Below the pieces are notes generated by a model. It saw only the letters and a program-made list of their open reading frames with translations. It did no database searches and was not told the DNA's origin. Source: Arsukibacterium perlucidum DSM 18276 (GTDB lineage: Bacteria > Pseudomonadota > Gammaproteobacteria > Enterobacterales > Alteromonadaceae). Taken from it: a stretch of DNA of 64,000 nt. This document shows positions 7,930 to 17,431 of this stretch, piece by piece (positions within the stretch are counted from its first letter, which is position 1; every line of letters begins with the position of its first letter). The stretch spans positions 1 to 64,000 of the forward strand of contig NZ_KB907709.1 of assembly GCF_000382165.1 (NCBI RefSeq), given 5' to 3'. The position numbers were made by a program, and so were the translations under genes.

Positions 7930-10900
7930 GTGGGAAATTACGTGATATTCAGAGTTGATCTGTTGCCTGAACAAACATGGTTCTGTGTCAGAACCATGCT
8001 GTTTAGCTTGTTGTTGATCTTATCTGGCTCCAGCCTGGCACAAGCGCCATTATTGCAGCCATTAACGCCTGATCAAGGCTTATCACAGGGGTCTGTAAAT
8101 GACCTGATGATAGATAGTGATGGTTTTTTATGGATTGCAACTGCAGGCGGTCTGAATCGCTATAACGCTAACAAAGTTACTGTGATGAACTCGGCAGAGC
8201 ATAATATTAGTGATATCGCTTTTAACAGTGTGATTGAAGACAAACAAGGCCGGATCTGGACTGCAGCAACCACAATTGGCGTATATTTATTCGACAAAGA
8301 CAGCAGTACGTTTAATTTATTTATGTCCCTGCCGACTGATAGTGAGCAACCACGTTATCGGTTTATTATTGATGTGATTGATGAAGATGCTGACCATCTG
8401 CTATTTATCGTAGATGATGAAGTGCACCGCCTGAATAAAAATAATGGCCGGACTACCCGGCTACTGAGCTTAGCAGAAAATAATGTTAAAGATGGCTGGT
8501 TAAGAAAGCTGTTTATATATGAAGATCAACTTTTTATCGGGGCTTTCAACGGTCTTATCCAGTACGACCTGGCAACGGACCAACACCATTATGTGCCCTA
8601 TTTAGAGAAACACACAGCAACTAAAGATCAGCAGCATGTAAAACATCTGAGCATTGCCGCTGACCGCTTGTATATCGGTACCGTTGAAGGTCTGTACAGC
8701 GTCAATCTAAAGGATTTAATGGCAGCAAAGCCTGGCTCGGCAGAGGCCAGCGCGCCATTGCATGCCAGGCAGCATATTGCCGATTATAATATCTGGCAAA
8801 TGCACTGGCTTGGCGAGGATGCGCTGGTAGCCACCAACCAGGGCTTGTTTACCTTTGCCAGCAATGACAATACCTTGCAGTTTTTGCTGCGTTTTAGTGA
8901 CAGTAATCTGGAACTTTACAACGATAATATTCTGGAGTTAGTAGCAGATGATTTTGGCGGCTACTGGCTGGCTACAAGGGATGATGGCGTCTTTTACTGG
9001 CATCCGCGTTCGCTGGCTTTCGAGCATATCAGCCGCCAGAGCACGCTTGGCCAAGGCCTTAGTAATGACAAAATTTACCAGTTGGTGGCTGATGTAGACA
9101 ACAATTTATGGATTGGCACCATCAATGGTTTAAATAAAGTGAATCTCACCACCGGCGCTACCCAATCATACTTTGTCTCAGAAGATCTTAAGGCAGTCTG
9201 GCATTCTGGCACCATAATTCAGCTGATGTTAGATCCGACCAACCCAAGCTTACTATGGCTTGTTTCGGCCGATGGCCTCACTTTATTTGATATTAACAAC
9301 GGCAAATCTTTAGCTCTGCCAGTGGCAGAGACGGAACATCTTAAGCTATTGGGTAGCAACAGTTTCTATTACTACGTCCAGGCTAACCAGGGTAACAGCC
9401 AGCTTTACTTCAGTCAGCACAATAAAGTGTATCGCTATATGCCTGCTACAGGCGCAGTTACCGAGCTGGAAGTATTTCAGCAGTTACCCATGCATTATTA
9501 CGGTGGTATTGTTGGCGCCCTGCCTGGTAAGCCTGATGAGTTGCTGGTAACGACATCAGATCAGTTATGGGTCTATAACAGCAGCCGCAATACATTACGA
9601 CAAATTTACCAGGTCAGCCCCTTTCGGCCCGAGTTACAACGCTATGCTGAGCACATGCTGCTTGATGACTACGGTATCCTCTGGTTGGGCACAAACGGTA
9701 TTGGTTTACTGGGTTTCGACAGTCAAACGCTTGAGTTAAAACACCACTTTACAACCGACAATAAATTAATAGCCGGCCAGGTGTATGCGCTGCAAAAAGA
9801 TCAGGCAGGTGATATCTGGTTTTCATCCCATAGCGGCCTGAGCCGGCTACAACCCGACACCCTGCAGATTGAACATTTTAGTAAAGCCGATGGCATAAAG
9901 GTGCATGAATATAATGCTACTGCATCAACGGTGTTAACCGATGGCAGGATTGCCTTTGGCAGTATGCGCGGGATCACCGTGGTAGACCCGGCCAAACTAG
10001 CCAGTCCAGAGCCGCGACCTAAAGTAAATATTACAGATATTAAAGTATTGGCCGGAGACTTTAAGGCTCGCAGCGGTGTACTCAATAACAAGCAGTTGCA
10101 GTTGAGCCATGAGGATCTGGGTATTGAACTGCATTTTAGTGCTATGCATTTTCGGGATAACCACAAAATGCGCTACCGTATCTGGTTAGAAGGTCGTGAT
10201 AAACTCAACTTCCCGGAACAACACGCGAATAATGTGGTATTTCCCAGGCTTCGCAGTGGTAAATATCAGTTTAACGTCGTGGCAATTGCTCCCCATACCG
10301 GTTTGGAAAGCGAAGTGAGCTCAGTCACTCTGGTCATTGCCCCTGCACCGTGGCGCTCGCCATGGGCGCTGGCATTTTATGCGTTAACTGGCTTTGCTCT
10401 GCTCTATCATTTGTACCGGCTACGACGGGAACAACAGCGGATTATCAGTGAAGCACACCATGAAGTCGCTACCAGCGAGCAACGCTTAAAGCAAGCGCTG
10501 GCCTCGGTTGACAGCGGTGCTTTTGAGTGGCGGGCCGATAAAAACAGCTTATATGGCTCCAGGATGCAGTTAATGCTGGGCTACGGCGAGTTAATGAATA
10601 ACATTACTCTGCAGCAGCATCTGTCACTGATCCATCCGGAAGATCGGGAGAATTATCAGCAACAATGGCAACGCTTTTTGCAGCATCCAGCCGGTAGCTT
10701 TAATATCACTTACCGTTTAAAGCATAAAGAAGGCCATTGGCTGTGGTTCCGCGATCAAGGCCGGGCTACCGAATCAGACCACAATGAACACGTTCTGAAA
10801 GTGACCGGCACTTACAGCAATATTACCGAAACCCGGGCGAATATGGAAAAGGCCAAGCTGTTTGGTGAAGCGTTTCAGCAAACCCGGGACTGGGTAGTCA

Positions 10901-12522
10901 TTCTGGATAATAAACAGCGGGTTATTGCTGCCAATCAGTCATTTGCAACAGCGTTTGGCAATGTTGAGCAATATCTGGATACCCCCCGCACCCACCATCT
11001 GGGTATCAGCCTGGTGCGGCGACGCTTTTATACTAAACTGTTGCACGAACTAACCGCTGGCGCACACTGGCAGGGAGAAGAACAAGTTATCACCCCGGAT
11101 GGTCGCGAACGTCCTACCCTGATTAACATCAGCGCTATTAGCGAACAGGACAACGTCGCCTTTTACGTGTTGGTATTTACCGATATCACTGCTCAGAAAA
11201 TGGCAGAGGAAGAACTTCGTTACCTGGCCAATTATGACTCATTAACCGGCCTGCCAAACCGGGCGCTGCTGATGGACCGCATTCTGCACGCCATGGAACA
11301 ATCGCGGCGCGAGAAAAAATCACTGGCGTTGTGTTTTATCGATTTAGACAAATTTAAGCAGGTAAATGACTCGCTGGGTCATGACATTGGTGATTTATTG
11401 TTAAAAGAAGTGGCCCGCCGGCTGGCTTTAACCCTGCGCGAGCGGGATACCGTTGCCCGCTTAGGGGGCGATGAGTTTGTGGTTTTGCTGGAAGGCTATC
11501 GGCGGGGCGAGAATGTCAGCATGGTGGCCCGCAAAATGTTGTCGGTCGTCAGCGAGCCTATGCAGTTGGGATCACATACCGTTGGCGTATCACCCAGTAT
11601 TGGCATTGCCTTGTATCCTGATGATGCGCTGACAGCCCAGGAACTGCTGAAGCATGCTGATGTGGCGATGTATCATGCTAAAGAAGCAGGCCGCAATAAC
11701 TTCCAGTTTTTTACCAATGAAATGAATGAAAAAGCTCATATGCAGCTGGCAAAAGAAACCCGGCTGCGGAAAGCCCATCAGAACAATGAATTTTTCAATG
11801 TGTATCAGCCTATTGTCGACAGTAGTAAGCAACAAATGGTTGGCACTGAAGTACTGATGCGCTGGCAAAGTAGCGACGGCGTGGTATCGCCGGTCGAGTT
11901 TATTCCGCTGGCAGAAGAGCTCCGTCTGATTGTCAGCATGACGCAACAGTTACTGGAGCGGGCACTGGCCGATCTAAGTCAGTGGCGACAAAGCGGTATC
12001 GACATTTATCTGTCGGTAAACCTCTCCACCCAACATCTGGAGCAGGCTAATCTGGCCAGCCATACAGCAGCTTTACTGAATAAATATAAGTTACCCGCCA
12101 GTTGTCTGCGTTTCGAAGTAACCGAAAGCGCCCTGATGAACGACCAGCAAAGCGCAATTGAAACCATGCTGGCCCTGAATGACCTTGGTATTCAGTTAGC
12201 ATTGGATGATTTTGGCACCGGTTACTCGTCGTTAAAGTACTTAAAACAGTTGCCGATAGACGCCATCAAAATTGACCGCAGTTTTGTCAGCGACATTGGT
12301 ATTGATAAAAGCGATGAAGCTATTATCGACGCCATGCTTAGCATGGCGAACAGCCTCGGCATGTACTGCGTTGCTGAAGGGGTGGAAACCACCGAGCAAC
12401 TGGCTTTCTTCACCGCACGCCACTGTATGTTAATTCAGGGCTATTTGTATTCAAAGCCATTGCCTGCGGATCAAATCCCGCTGTTCTGGCAACAGCAGCA
12501 AGCACCAGGCAATAAAAGCTGA
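7930..12522 (+). CDS. Two-component-type propeller sensor with PAS, GGDEF and EAL domains
   Basis: Up to 1530 residues. A signal segment (MLFSLLLILSGSSLAQA, residues 23-39) exports a sensor made of ligand-type propeller repeats (LWIATAGGLNRY, LWIGTINGLNKV, LWLGTNGIGLL, IWFSSHSGLSRL) and a Y_Y_Y domain (about 745-805). One membrane helix follows near 812-830, then two PAS-like regions (about 845-1090). The GGDEF domain (motif near 1179, with an RERD inhibitory site five residues before it) looks able to make c-di-GMP. The EAL domain (EVLMRW near 1306, DDFGTGYSS, KIDRSFV, AEGVET) looks able to degrade it. Starts at GTG 7930 or 7942, or ATG 7996, are possible. It is probably a bifunctional or switched c-di-GMP enzyme. 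Confidence 0.9.
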   Translation: MGNYVIFRVDLLPEQTWFCVRTMLFSLLLILSGSSLAQAPLLQPLTPDQGLSQGSVNDLMIDSDGFLWIATAGGLNRYNANKVTVMNSAEHNISDIAFNSVIEDKQGRIWTAATTIGVYLFDKDSSTFNLFMSLPTDSEQPRYRFIIDVIDEDADHLLFIVDDEVHRLNKNNGRTTRLLSLAENNVKDGWLRKLFIYEDQLFIGAFNGLIQYDLATDQHHYVPYLEKHTATKDQQHVKHLSIAADRLYIGTVEGLYSVNLKDLMAAKPGSAEASAPLHARQHIADYNIWQMHWLGEDALVATNQGLFTFASNDNTLQFLLRFSDSNLELYNDNILELVADDFGGYWLATRDDGVFYWHPRSLAFEHISRQSTLGQGLSNDKIYQLVADVDNNLWIGTINGLNKVNLTTGATQSYFVSEDLKAVWHSGTIIQLMLDPTNPSLLWLVSADGLTLFDINNGKSLALPVAETEHLKLLGSNSFYYYVQANQGNSQLYFSQHNKVYRYMPATGAVTELEVFQQLPMHYYGGIVGALPGKPDELLVTTSDQLWVYNSSRNTLRQIYQVSPFRPELQRYAEHMLLDDYGILWLGTNGIGLLGFDSQTLELKHHFTTDNKLIAGQVYALQKDQAGDIWFSSHSGLSRLQPDTLQIEHFSKADGIKVHEYNATASTVLTDGRIAFGSMRGITVVDPAKLASPEPRPKVNITDIKVLAGDFKARSGVLNNKQLQLSHEDLGIELHFSAMHFRDNHKMRYRIWLEGRDKLNFPEQHANNVVFPRLRSGKYQFNVVAIAPHTGLESEVSSVTLVIAPAPWRSPWALAFYALTGFALLYHLYRLRREQQRIISEAHHEVATSEQRLKQALASVDSGAFEWRADKNSLYGSRMQLMLGYGELMNNITLQQHLSLIHPEDRENYQQQWQRFLQHPAGSFNITYRLKHKEGHWLWFRDQGRATESDHNEHVLKVTGTYSNITETRANMEKAKLFGEAFQQTRDWVVILDNKQRVIAANQSFATAFGNVEQYLDTPRTHHLGISLVRRRFYTKLLHELTAGAHWQGEEQVITPDGRERPTLINISAISEQDNVAFYVLVFTDITAQKMAEEELRYLANYDSLTGLPNRALLMDRILHAMEQSRREKKSLALCFIDLDKFKQVNDSLGHDIGDLLLKEVARRLALTLRERDTVARLGGDEFVVLLEGYRRGENVSMVARKMLSVVSEPMQLGSHTVGVSPSIGIALYPDDALTAQELLKHADVAMYHAKEAGRNNFQFFTNEMNEKAHMQLAKETRLRKAHQNNEFFNVYQPIVDSSKQQMVGTEVLMRWQSSDGVVSPVEFIPLAEELRLIVSMTQQLLERALADLSQWRQSGIDIYLSVNLSTQHLEQANLASHTAALLNKYKLPASCLRFEVTESALMNDQQSAIETMLALNDLGIQLALDDFGTGYSSLKYLKQLPIDAIKIDRSFVSDIGIDKSDEAIIDAMLSMANSLGMYCVAEGVETTEQLAFFTARHCMLIQGYLYSKPLPADQIPLFWQQQQAPGNKS
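7976..7998 (+). other. Perfect hairpin over a possible start codon
   Basis: The stem catggttctg / cagaaccatg (10 bp, 3-base loop) covers 7976-7998. Its right arm contains the in-frame ATG at 7996, the most natural start for the exported sensor by signal-peptide logic. If translation begins at one of the upstream GTG codons, the hairpin is simply within the coding region. Confidence 0.5.
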
Positions 12523-12628
12523 TTAGACAGCCAGACCAGCTATTGCGACCAAATTAAGCTGACTGTTCGTTTTATGCCGTGCAGGCCTGTTATACTGCGC
12601 GGCTAAACACCCCGCTGCCAGGATTGTT

Positions 12629-13477
12629 ATGCAACCTCACCTGCTTAAAGGCGCCTTGCTGTTATTGCTGGCTGAAGCCTGCTTTGCCGGTATTGGCGCT
12701 GTGGTTAAATACAGCAGTGATCTGGCCAGCGAAGCGCAAATTGTGTTTTTCCGCAACCTGTTTGCATTAGTGCTGATGCTGCCCTTTTTATATCGTCATG
12801 GTTTTGCCATGCTAAAAACCCAGCGCTGGTATCTGCATTTAAGCCGGGCCCTGACCGGTCTGGTATCGATGTACTGTTTCTTTTATGTATTATCACAGCT
12901 GCCTCTGGCTCAGGCGATGATGGTTATTATGCTATCGCCTTTTATTGTGCCTATTCTGGCCCGCTTCTGGTTAAATGAACGTCCCAGCCGGGTGACCCGC
13001 TTTGGCATTGCCCTGGGCTTTATCGGCGTCATCCTGGCGCTGCCAAGCCCGGAGCCGGGACTGAACCTGGTATTACTGTTAGCTCTGTTTTCAGCCTTTT
13101 TAGTGGCGATAACCAAAACCACCATCAGAGCAATGGCCAGCACCGAGTCAGCCGTACGGATTGTGTTTTATTTTTCGCTGCTAACCGCCTTACTATCAGC
13201 CATACCGGTACCCTTTTACTGGCAGCCGCTCGCAGCTGAAGTATGGCTGGCATTTATCGGTATGGGTGTCCTGGCGGCAATTGGCCAGCTGGCAATGACC
13301 CGCGCCTTTGCCATTGCCCCGGCCAGTGATATTGGGATGTGGACCTACAGCAGCGTGTTATTTGCCGGTGCCTTTGGTTATTTTTTCTGGCAGGAGCCAG
13401 TAACCTGGGGCTGGTTGGCCGGGGTGATTGTGATTTTTTATGCTGGCTATGTTACCACCCGCCAACGTCTGTTTTAG
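12629..13477 (+). CDS. DMT (EamA/RhaT) superfamily transporter
   Basis: 282-residue inner-membrane protein with ten predicted helices in two EamA repeats of about 140 residues each. The first repeat has the family's FFRNLFA and SPFIVPILARFWLNERPS segments. The second has GQLAMTRAFAIAPASDIGMWTYSSVLFAGAFGYFFWQEP. Such proteins move small metabolites; the substrate cannot be predicted. AGGA precedes the ATG. It is separate from the signalling gene upstream (about 100 bp) and from miaB downstream (about 110 bp). Confidence 0.88.
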   Translation: MQPHLLKGALLLLLAEACFAGIGAVVKYSSDLASEAQIVFFRNLFALVLMLPFLYRHGFAMLKTQRWYLHLSRALTGLVSMYCFFYVLSQLPLAQAMMVIMLSPFIVPILARFWLNERPSRVTRFGIALGFIGVILALPSPEPGLNLVLLLALFSAFLVAITKTTIRAMASTESAVRIVFYFSLLTALLSAIPVPFYWQPLAAEVWLAFIGMGVLAAIGQLAMTRAFAIAPASDIGMWTYSSVLFAGAFGYFFWQEPVTWGWLAGVIVIFYAGYVTTRQRLF

Positions 13478-13590
13478 CCGCCAAAAATCAAGCAGCAAAA
13501 AGCTTTTGCCAACGATGCTGGCACTGCGGCGTCGAACAGGCTAAAATACTCTCCCTTTTTTAGACGCGACAACACAGGTAACGACCGACA

Positions 13591-15015
13591 ATGGGCAAAA
13601 AACTGCACATTAAAACCTGGGGCTGCCAGATGAACGAGTATGACTCGTCGAAAATGGCAGACCTGCTGGATGCAACACATGGCTACACCCTGACCGAGGA
13701 AGCAGAAGAGGCAGATGTTATTCTGCTGAATACCTGTTCGATCCGGGAGAAAGCCCAGGAAAAAGTGTTTCACCAACTTGGTCGCTGGCGTCCGTTAAAA
13801 GAAAAGAATCCGGATTTAATTATCGGGGTAGGCGGCTGTGTTGCGTCACAGGAAGGCAAAGCCATTCGTGATCGCGCACCTTTTGTCGATATCGTGTTTG
13901 GGCCGCAAACCCTGCATCGCCTGCCGGAAATGATTAACTCGGTGCGCGGTTCACACTCTCCGGTAGTCGACGTATCTTTCCCGGAAATAGAAAAGTTTGA
14001 CCGGTTACCAGAACCTAAAGCAGAAGGGCCTACTGCTTTTGTGTCGATAATGGAAGGCTGTTCGAAATACTGTACTTTTTGTGTGGTGCCCTATACCCGT
14101 GGTGAAGAAGTCAGCCGACCGCTGGACGATGTATTGTTTGAAGTTGCCCAGCTGGCAGCCCAGGGCGTGCGCGAAGTTAACCTGCTCGGTCAGAATGTTA
14201 ACGGTTATCGTGGCGCAACCCATGATGGCAATATTTGCCACTTCTCTGAGCTGCTACGCTTAGTCGCCGCCATTGATGGCATCGATCGTATTCGCTACAC
14301 CACGTCACACCCGATTGAATTCAGCGACGATATTATTGAAGTATACCGTGACGTGCCGGAGCTGGTTGATCACCTGCACCTGCCGGTGCAATCTGGCTCA
14401 GACCGCATATTAAACCTGATGAAGCGGGGCCATACTGCGCTGGAATATAAAGCGCAAATTCGCAAGCTTAAGAAAATCCGGCCGAACTTAAGTATGTCGT
14501 CTGATTTTATTATCGGCTTCCCTGGCGAAGACGACTCCGATTTCCAGGCGACCATGGACCTTATTCAGGCCATCGACTTTGATATGAGCTTCAGCTTTAT
14601 TTACAGTGCCCGCCCGGGTACGCCGGCCGCCGACTTACCGGATGATGTCAGTGAAGAAGCCAAAAAACAACGGCTCTATATTCTGCAGGACCGGATTAAC
14701 CAGCAGGCGCTGAAAATCGCCCGTAATATGCTGGGCACTGAACAGCGTATTCTGGTTGAAGGGCCGTCGAAAAAGAATATTATGGAACTGACTGGCCGCA
14801 CCGAAAACAACCGGGTGGTCAACTTTGAAGGTTCACCAGAGATGATAGGCCAGTTCGTTGACGTTAAAATTACCGACGTTTTCAGTAACTCATTGCGCGG
14901 CGACTTAATCCGCACTGAAGCGCAAATGGGGCTACGCCGTGAAATTGCCCCGGCCCAGATTTTAGCCAGGCAACCTAAGGTTGATCCTCTGGGTGTGACG
15001 ACTTTTACGCCCTGA
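13591..15015 (+). CDS. miaB: tRNA-2-methylthio-N6-dimethylallyladenosine synthase
   Basis: 474-residue radical-SAM methylthiotransferase that converts i6A37 to ms2i6A37 in tRNAs reading UNN codons. The N-terminal domain carries the three cysteines of the auxiliary cluster (C12, C49, C83). The radical-SAM motif CSKYCTFC follows (C157, C161, C164). A TRAM RNA-binding domain closes the protein (about 380-450). Length equals the family norm. It opens the conserved cluster miaB-phoH-ybeY-corC-lnt; phoH begins 38 bp after its stop. Confidence 0.97.
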   Translation: MGKKLHIKTWGCQMNEYDSSKMADLLDATHGYTLTEEAEEADVILLNTCSIREKAQEKVFHQLGRWRPLKEKNPDLIIGVGGCVASQEGKAIRDRAPFVDIVFGPQTLHRLPEMINSVRGSHSPVVDVSFPEIEKFDRLPEPKAEGPTAFVSIMEGCSKYCTFCVVPYTRGEEVSRPLDDVLFEVAQLAAQGVREVNLLGQNVNGYRGATHDGNICHFSELLRLVAAIDGIDRIRYTTSHPIEFSDDIIEVYRDVPELVDHLHLPVQSGSDRILNLMKRGHTALEYKAQIRKLKKIRPNLSMSSDFIIGFPGEDDSDFQATMDLIQAIDFDMSFSFIYSARPGTPAADLPDDVSEEAKKQRLYILQDRINQQALKIARNMLGTEQRILVEGPSKKNIMELTGRTENNRVVNFEGSPEMIGQFVDVKITDVFSNSLRGDLIRTEAQMGLRREIAPAQILARQPKVDPLGVTTFTP

Positions 15016-15053
15016 TTTTACGCCCTGAGCGGGCCTTAACCGCGAGTGCACTA

Positions 15054-16058
15054 TTGAACACTGACAATTTGAATGTAGCAGAACTGGTACTGGAACCGGC
15101 CGACAACAACAGATTAAACCTGCTTTGTGGCCCTTACGACGATAATTTAAAGCATATTGAACGGCGCTTGCTGGTTGATATCAGCTATCGGGATAACCTG
15201 TTTAAAGTTGCTGGCCCTGAGGTTAATGTTGCTGCAGCCAGTGATATTTTACGTCAGTTGTTTCAGTTAACAGCGGGTGGGCGCCAGCAGGCTGCAGCAA
15301 TCAGCCCGGAGCAGGTGCATCTGACTATCAGTGAAAATTTTGATATTCAGTACCAGAATGACAATGGCAGTACGGGCGACTTTAGCCTGAAAACCAAAAA
15401 AGGGCTGATTAAAGCACGTAACCCTAACCAGGCGAGCTACGTTGCCAATGTGCTAAGGCATGACGTGTGTTTCGGTGTTGGCCCGGCTGGCACCGGTAAA
15501 ACCTACCTCGCCGTAGCCTGTGCGGTCGATGCGCTGGAAAGTGGCCAGGTGAAACGGATAGTGCTGACCCGACCCGCGGTGGAAGCCGGTGAAAAGCTGG
15601 GTTTTTTACCCGGCGATTTAGCCCAGAAAGTCGACCCATACCTGCGCCCACTGTACGATGCCTTATTTGAGATGCTCGGCTTTGAAAAAGTAGAAAAGTA
15701 TCTGGAACGCGGTGTTATCGAAATAGCGCCACTCGCCTATATGCGTGGCCGCACCCTGAACGATGCTTTTATTATTCTGGATGAAAGCCAGAACACCACC
15801 ACCGAACAGATGAAAATGTTTTTAACCCGGATAGGCTTTAGCGCCAAAGCGGTCATTACCGGCGACATTACTCAGGTCGACTTACCACGCGGTCAGTATT
15901 CAGGCCTGAAACACGCTATAGATGTCCTTAGCGATGTTAATGAAATCAGCTTTAACTTCTTTAACGCCAAAGATGTGGTACGCCACCCGATAGTACAGCG
16001 CATTGTCCAGGCTTATGAAGCACACGAAGCTGAAAAGTTGCAGAGCAAAACCGAATAA
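15054..16058 (+). CDS. ybeZ: PhoH-like protein YbeZ
   Basis: 334-residue predicted ATPase/RNA helicase. An N-terminal KH-like part is followed by a P-loop domain with Walker [12 protein letters not shown] (about residue 143) and Walker B IILDESQN (about 243). YbeZ partners with the endoribonuclease YbeY in 16S rRNA maturation and ribosome quality control. The start is a TTG: it gives [18 protein letters not shown], which aligns with the family N-terminus, and no ATG or GTG is available in frame. The stop overlaps the ybeY start by one base, showing translational coupling. Confidence 0.94.
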   Translation: MNTDNLNVAELVLEPADNNRLNLLCGPYDDNLKHIERRLLVDISYRDNLFKVAGPEVNVAAASDILRQLFQLTAGGRQQAAAISPEQVHLTISENFDIQYQNDNGSTGDFSLKTKKGLIKARNPNQASYVANVLRHDVCFGVGPAGTGKTYLAVACAVDALESGQVKRIVLTRPAVEAGEKLGFLPGDLAQKVDPYLRPLYDALFEMLGFEKVEKYLERGVIEIAPLAYMRGRTLNDAFIILDESQNTTTEQMKMFLTRIGFSAKAVITGDITQVDLPRGQYSGLKHAIDVLSDVNEISFNFFNAKDVVRHPIVQRIVQAYEAHEAEKLQSKTE

Positions 16059-16519
16059 TGAGCATACTGCTTGATCTGCAATTAGCCAGCACTGCCCCCG
16101 GCATTCCTGCTGAAACCGATTTCCAGCGCTGGCTTGATGCGGCCATTCAGCCGTTTCAGGCTGAGGCAGAAGTGACAGTGCGGATTGTCGATAATACTGA
16201 AAGCCAGCAGCTTAATTTACAATACCGTGGTAAAGACAAACCTACCAATGTGCTCAGTTTCCCATTTCAGGCGCCACCAGGCCTGGAACTGCCCTTACTG
16301 GGCGATTTGGTAATTTGTAGCCAGGTGGTGCAAGCAGAAGCAAACGAGCAACAGAAACTGCTAAATGACCACTGGGCGCATATGGTGGTACACGGCTGCT
16401 TGCATTTGTTAGGTTTTGACCATATAAATGACGACGATGCCGAGGCAATGGAAGCCGAAGAAATTCAGATCCTCGCCAGTCTTGGCATCAAAAACCCCTA
16501 TTTATTGGATGATAACTAG
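16058..16519 (+). CDS. ybeY: Endoribonuclease YbeY (rRNA maturation factor)
   Basis: 153-residue zinc-dependent single-strand endoribonuclease needed for 16S rRNA 3'-end processing and 70S quality control. The metal site [11 protein letters not shown] is intact (His at about 112, 116 and 122). The [10 protein letters not shown] and NVLSFPF segments are also conserved. It starts inside the phoH stop codon (TAATG), and corC follows after 33 bp. Confidence 0.96.
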   Translation: MSILLDLQLASTAPGIPAETDFQRWLDAAIQPFQAEAEVTVRIVDNTESQQLNLQYRGKDKPTNVLSFPFQAPPGLELPLLGDLVICSQVVQAEANEQQKLLNDHWAHMVVHGCLHLLGFDHINDDDAEAMEAEEIQILASLGIKNPYLLDDN

Positions 16520-16552
16520 GTATCTTTTTACTAACGGAGCATAAGTTCACGA

Positions 16553-17431
16553 ATGAGTGACGACAACCCCCACTCTAGCCGCGGTTCTGCCGGCAAAACC
16601 TGGTTAGAGCGTATCGCCAGTATTTTTAGTGCAGAACCACAGGACATTTCAGACCTGGAAGATATCATAAGCGAAGCGGCCAGCCGCGAACTTATCGATA
16701 GTGATACCAAAAGCATGCTGCAGGGCGTGCTGGATGTATCGAAAATGCGCGCCCGCGACATTATGGTGCCACGCTCGCAAATGGCTACCATCGATATAGA
16801 ACAACCCGTTAGCGCTTTCTTACCTATTTTGCTTGAAAATAATCACAGCCGTTACCCGGTAGTCAACGAAGATAAAGATCATGTTGAAGGCATTTTGCTG
16901 GTGAAAGATTTACTGCAATATGCGCTGGATCCCAATCAGACCGACTGGCACATCCGTGAGTTTTTGCGCCCGGCCGTTATTATTCCGGAAAGTAAGCGGG
17001 TTGATGCCCTGTTAAAAGAGTTTCGCCAGAAACGTTACCACATGGCCATAGTAGTTGATGAGTACGGTGGGGTTTCCGGTCTGGTGACTATAGAAGATAT
17101 CCTGGAGCAAATCGTCGGCGAAATTGAAGATGAACACGACGATGAAGAAGATGACGATATTAAGAAAATGGCTTCACGGGTATTTCAGGTTAGTGCCCTG
17201 ACCCCGCTGGACGAATTTAACGAGAGCTTCGGTACCGGTTTTGATGAAGAAGACGCCGACACTATAGGCGGTATCGTTCTGCATGCTTTTGGCCATATGC
17301 CAGAGCGTGGTGAAAGTATTCAGCTGGGCGATCTTACTTTTAAAGTCAGTAAAGCTAACAGCCGGCGTCTGTTGCAACTGCAGGTAATTAAAGCCAAAGA
17401 AAGTGTGACCACTGAGGAAGCCGGATCATAG
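16553..17431 (+). CDS. corC: CorC/YbeX family CBS-domain protein
   Basis: 292-residue cytoplasmic protein with a CBS pair (about 65-190, [15 protein letters not shown]... and [34 protein letters not shown]) and a C-terminal CorC_HlyC domain. Homologues are linked to magnesium/cobalt efflux and, through this conserved location, to ribosome maturation. It has no membrane helices. An acidic patch links the domains. The last codons of the gene contain a GAGGAAG that doubles as the ribosome site of lnt. Confidence 0.94.
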   Translation: MSDDNPHSSRGSAGKTWLERIASIFSAEPQDISDLEDIISEAASRELIDSDTKSMLQGVLDVSKMRARDIMVPRSQMATIDIEQPVSAFLPILLENNHSRYPVVNEDKDHVEGILLVKDLLQYALDPNQTDWHIREFLRPAVIIPESKRVDALLKEFRQKRYHMAIVVDEYGGVSGLVTIEDILEQIVGEIEDEHDDEEDDDIKKMASRVFQVSALTPLDEFNESFGTGFDEEDADTIGGIVLHAFGHMPERGESIQLGDLTFKVSKANSRRLLQLQVIKAKESVTTEEAGS

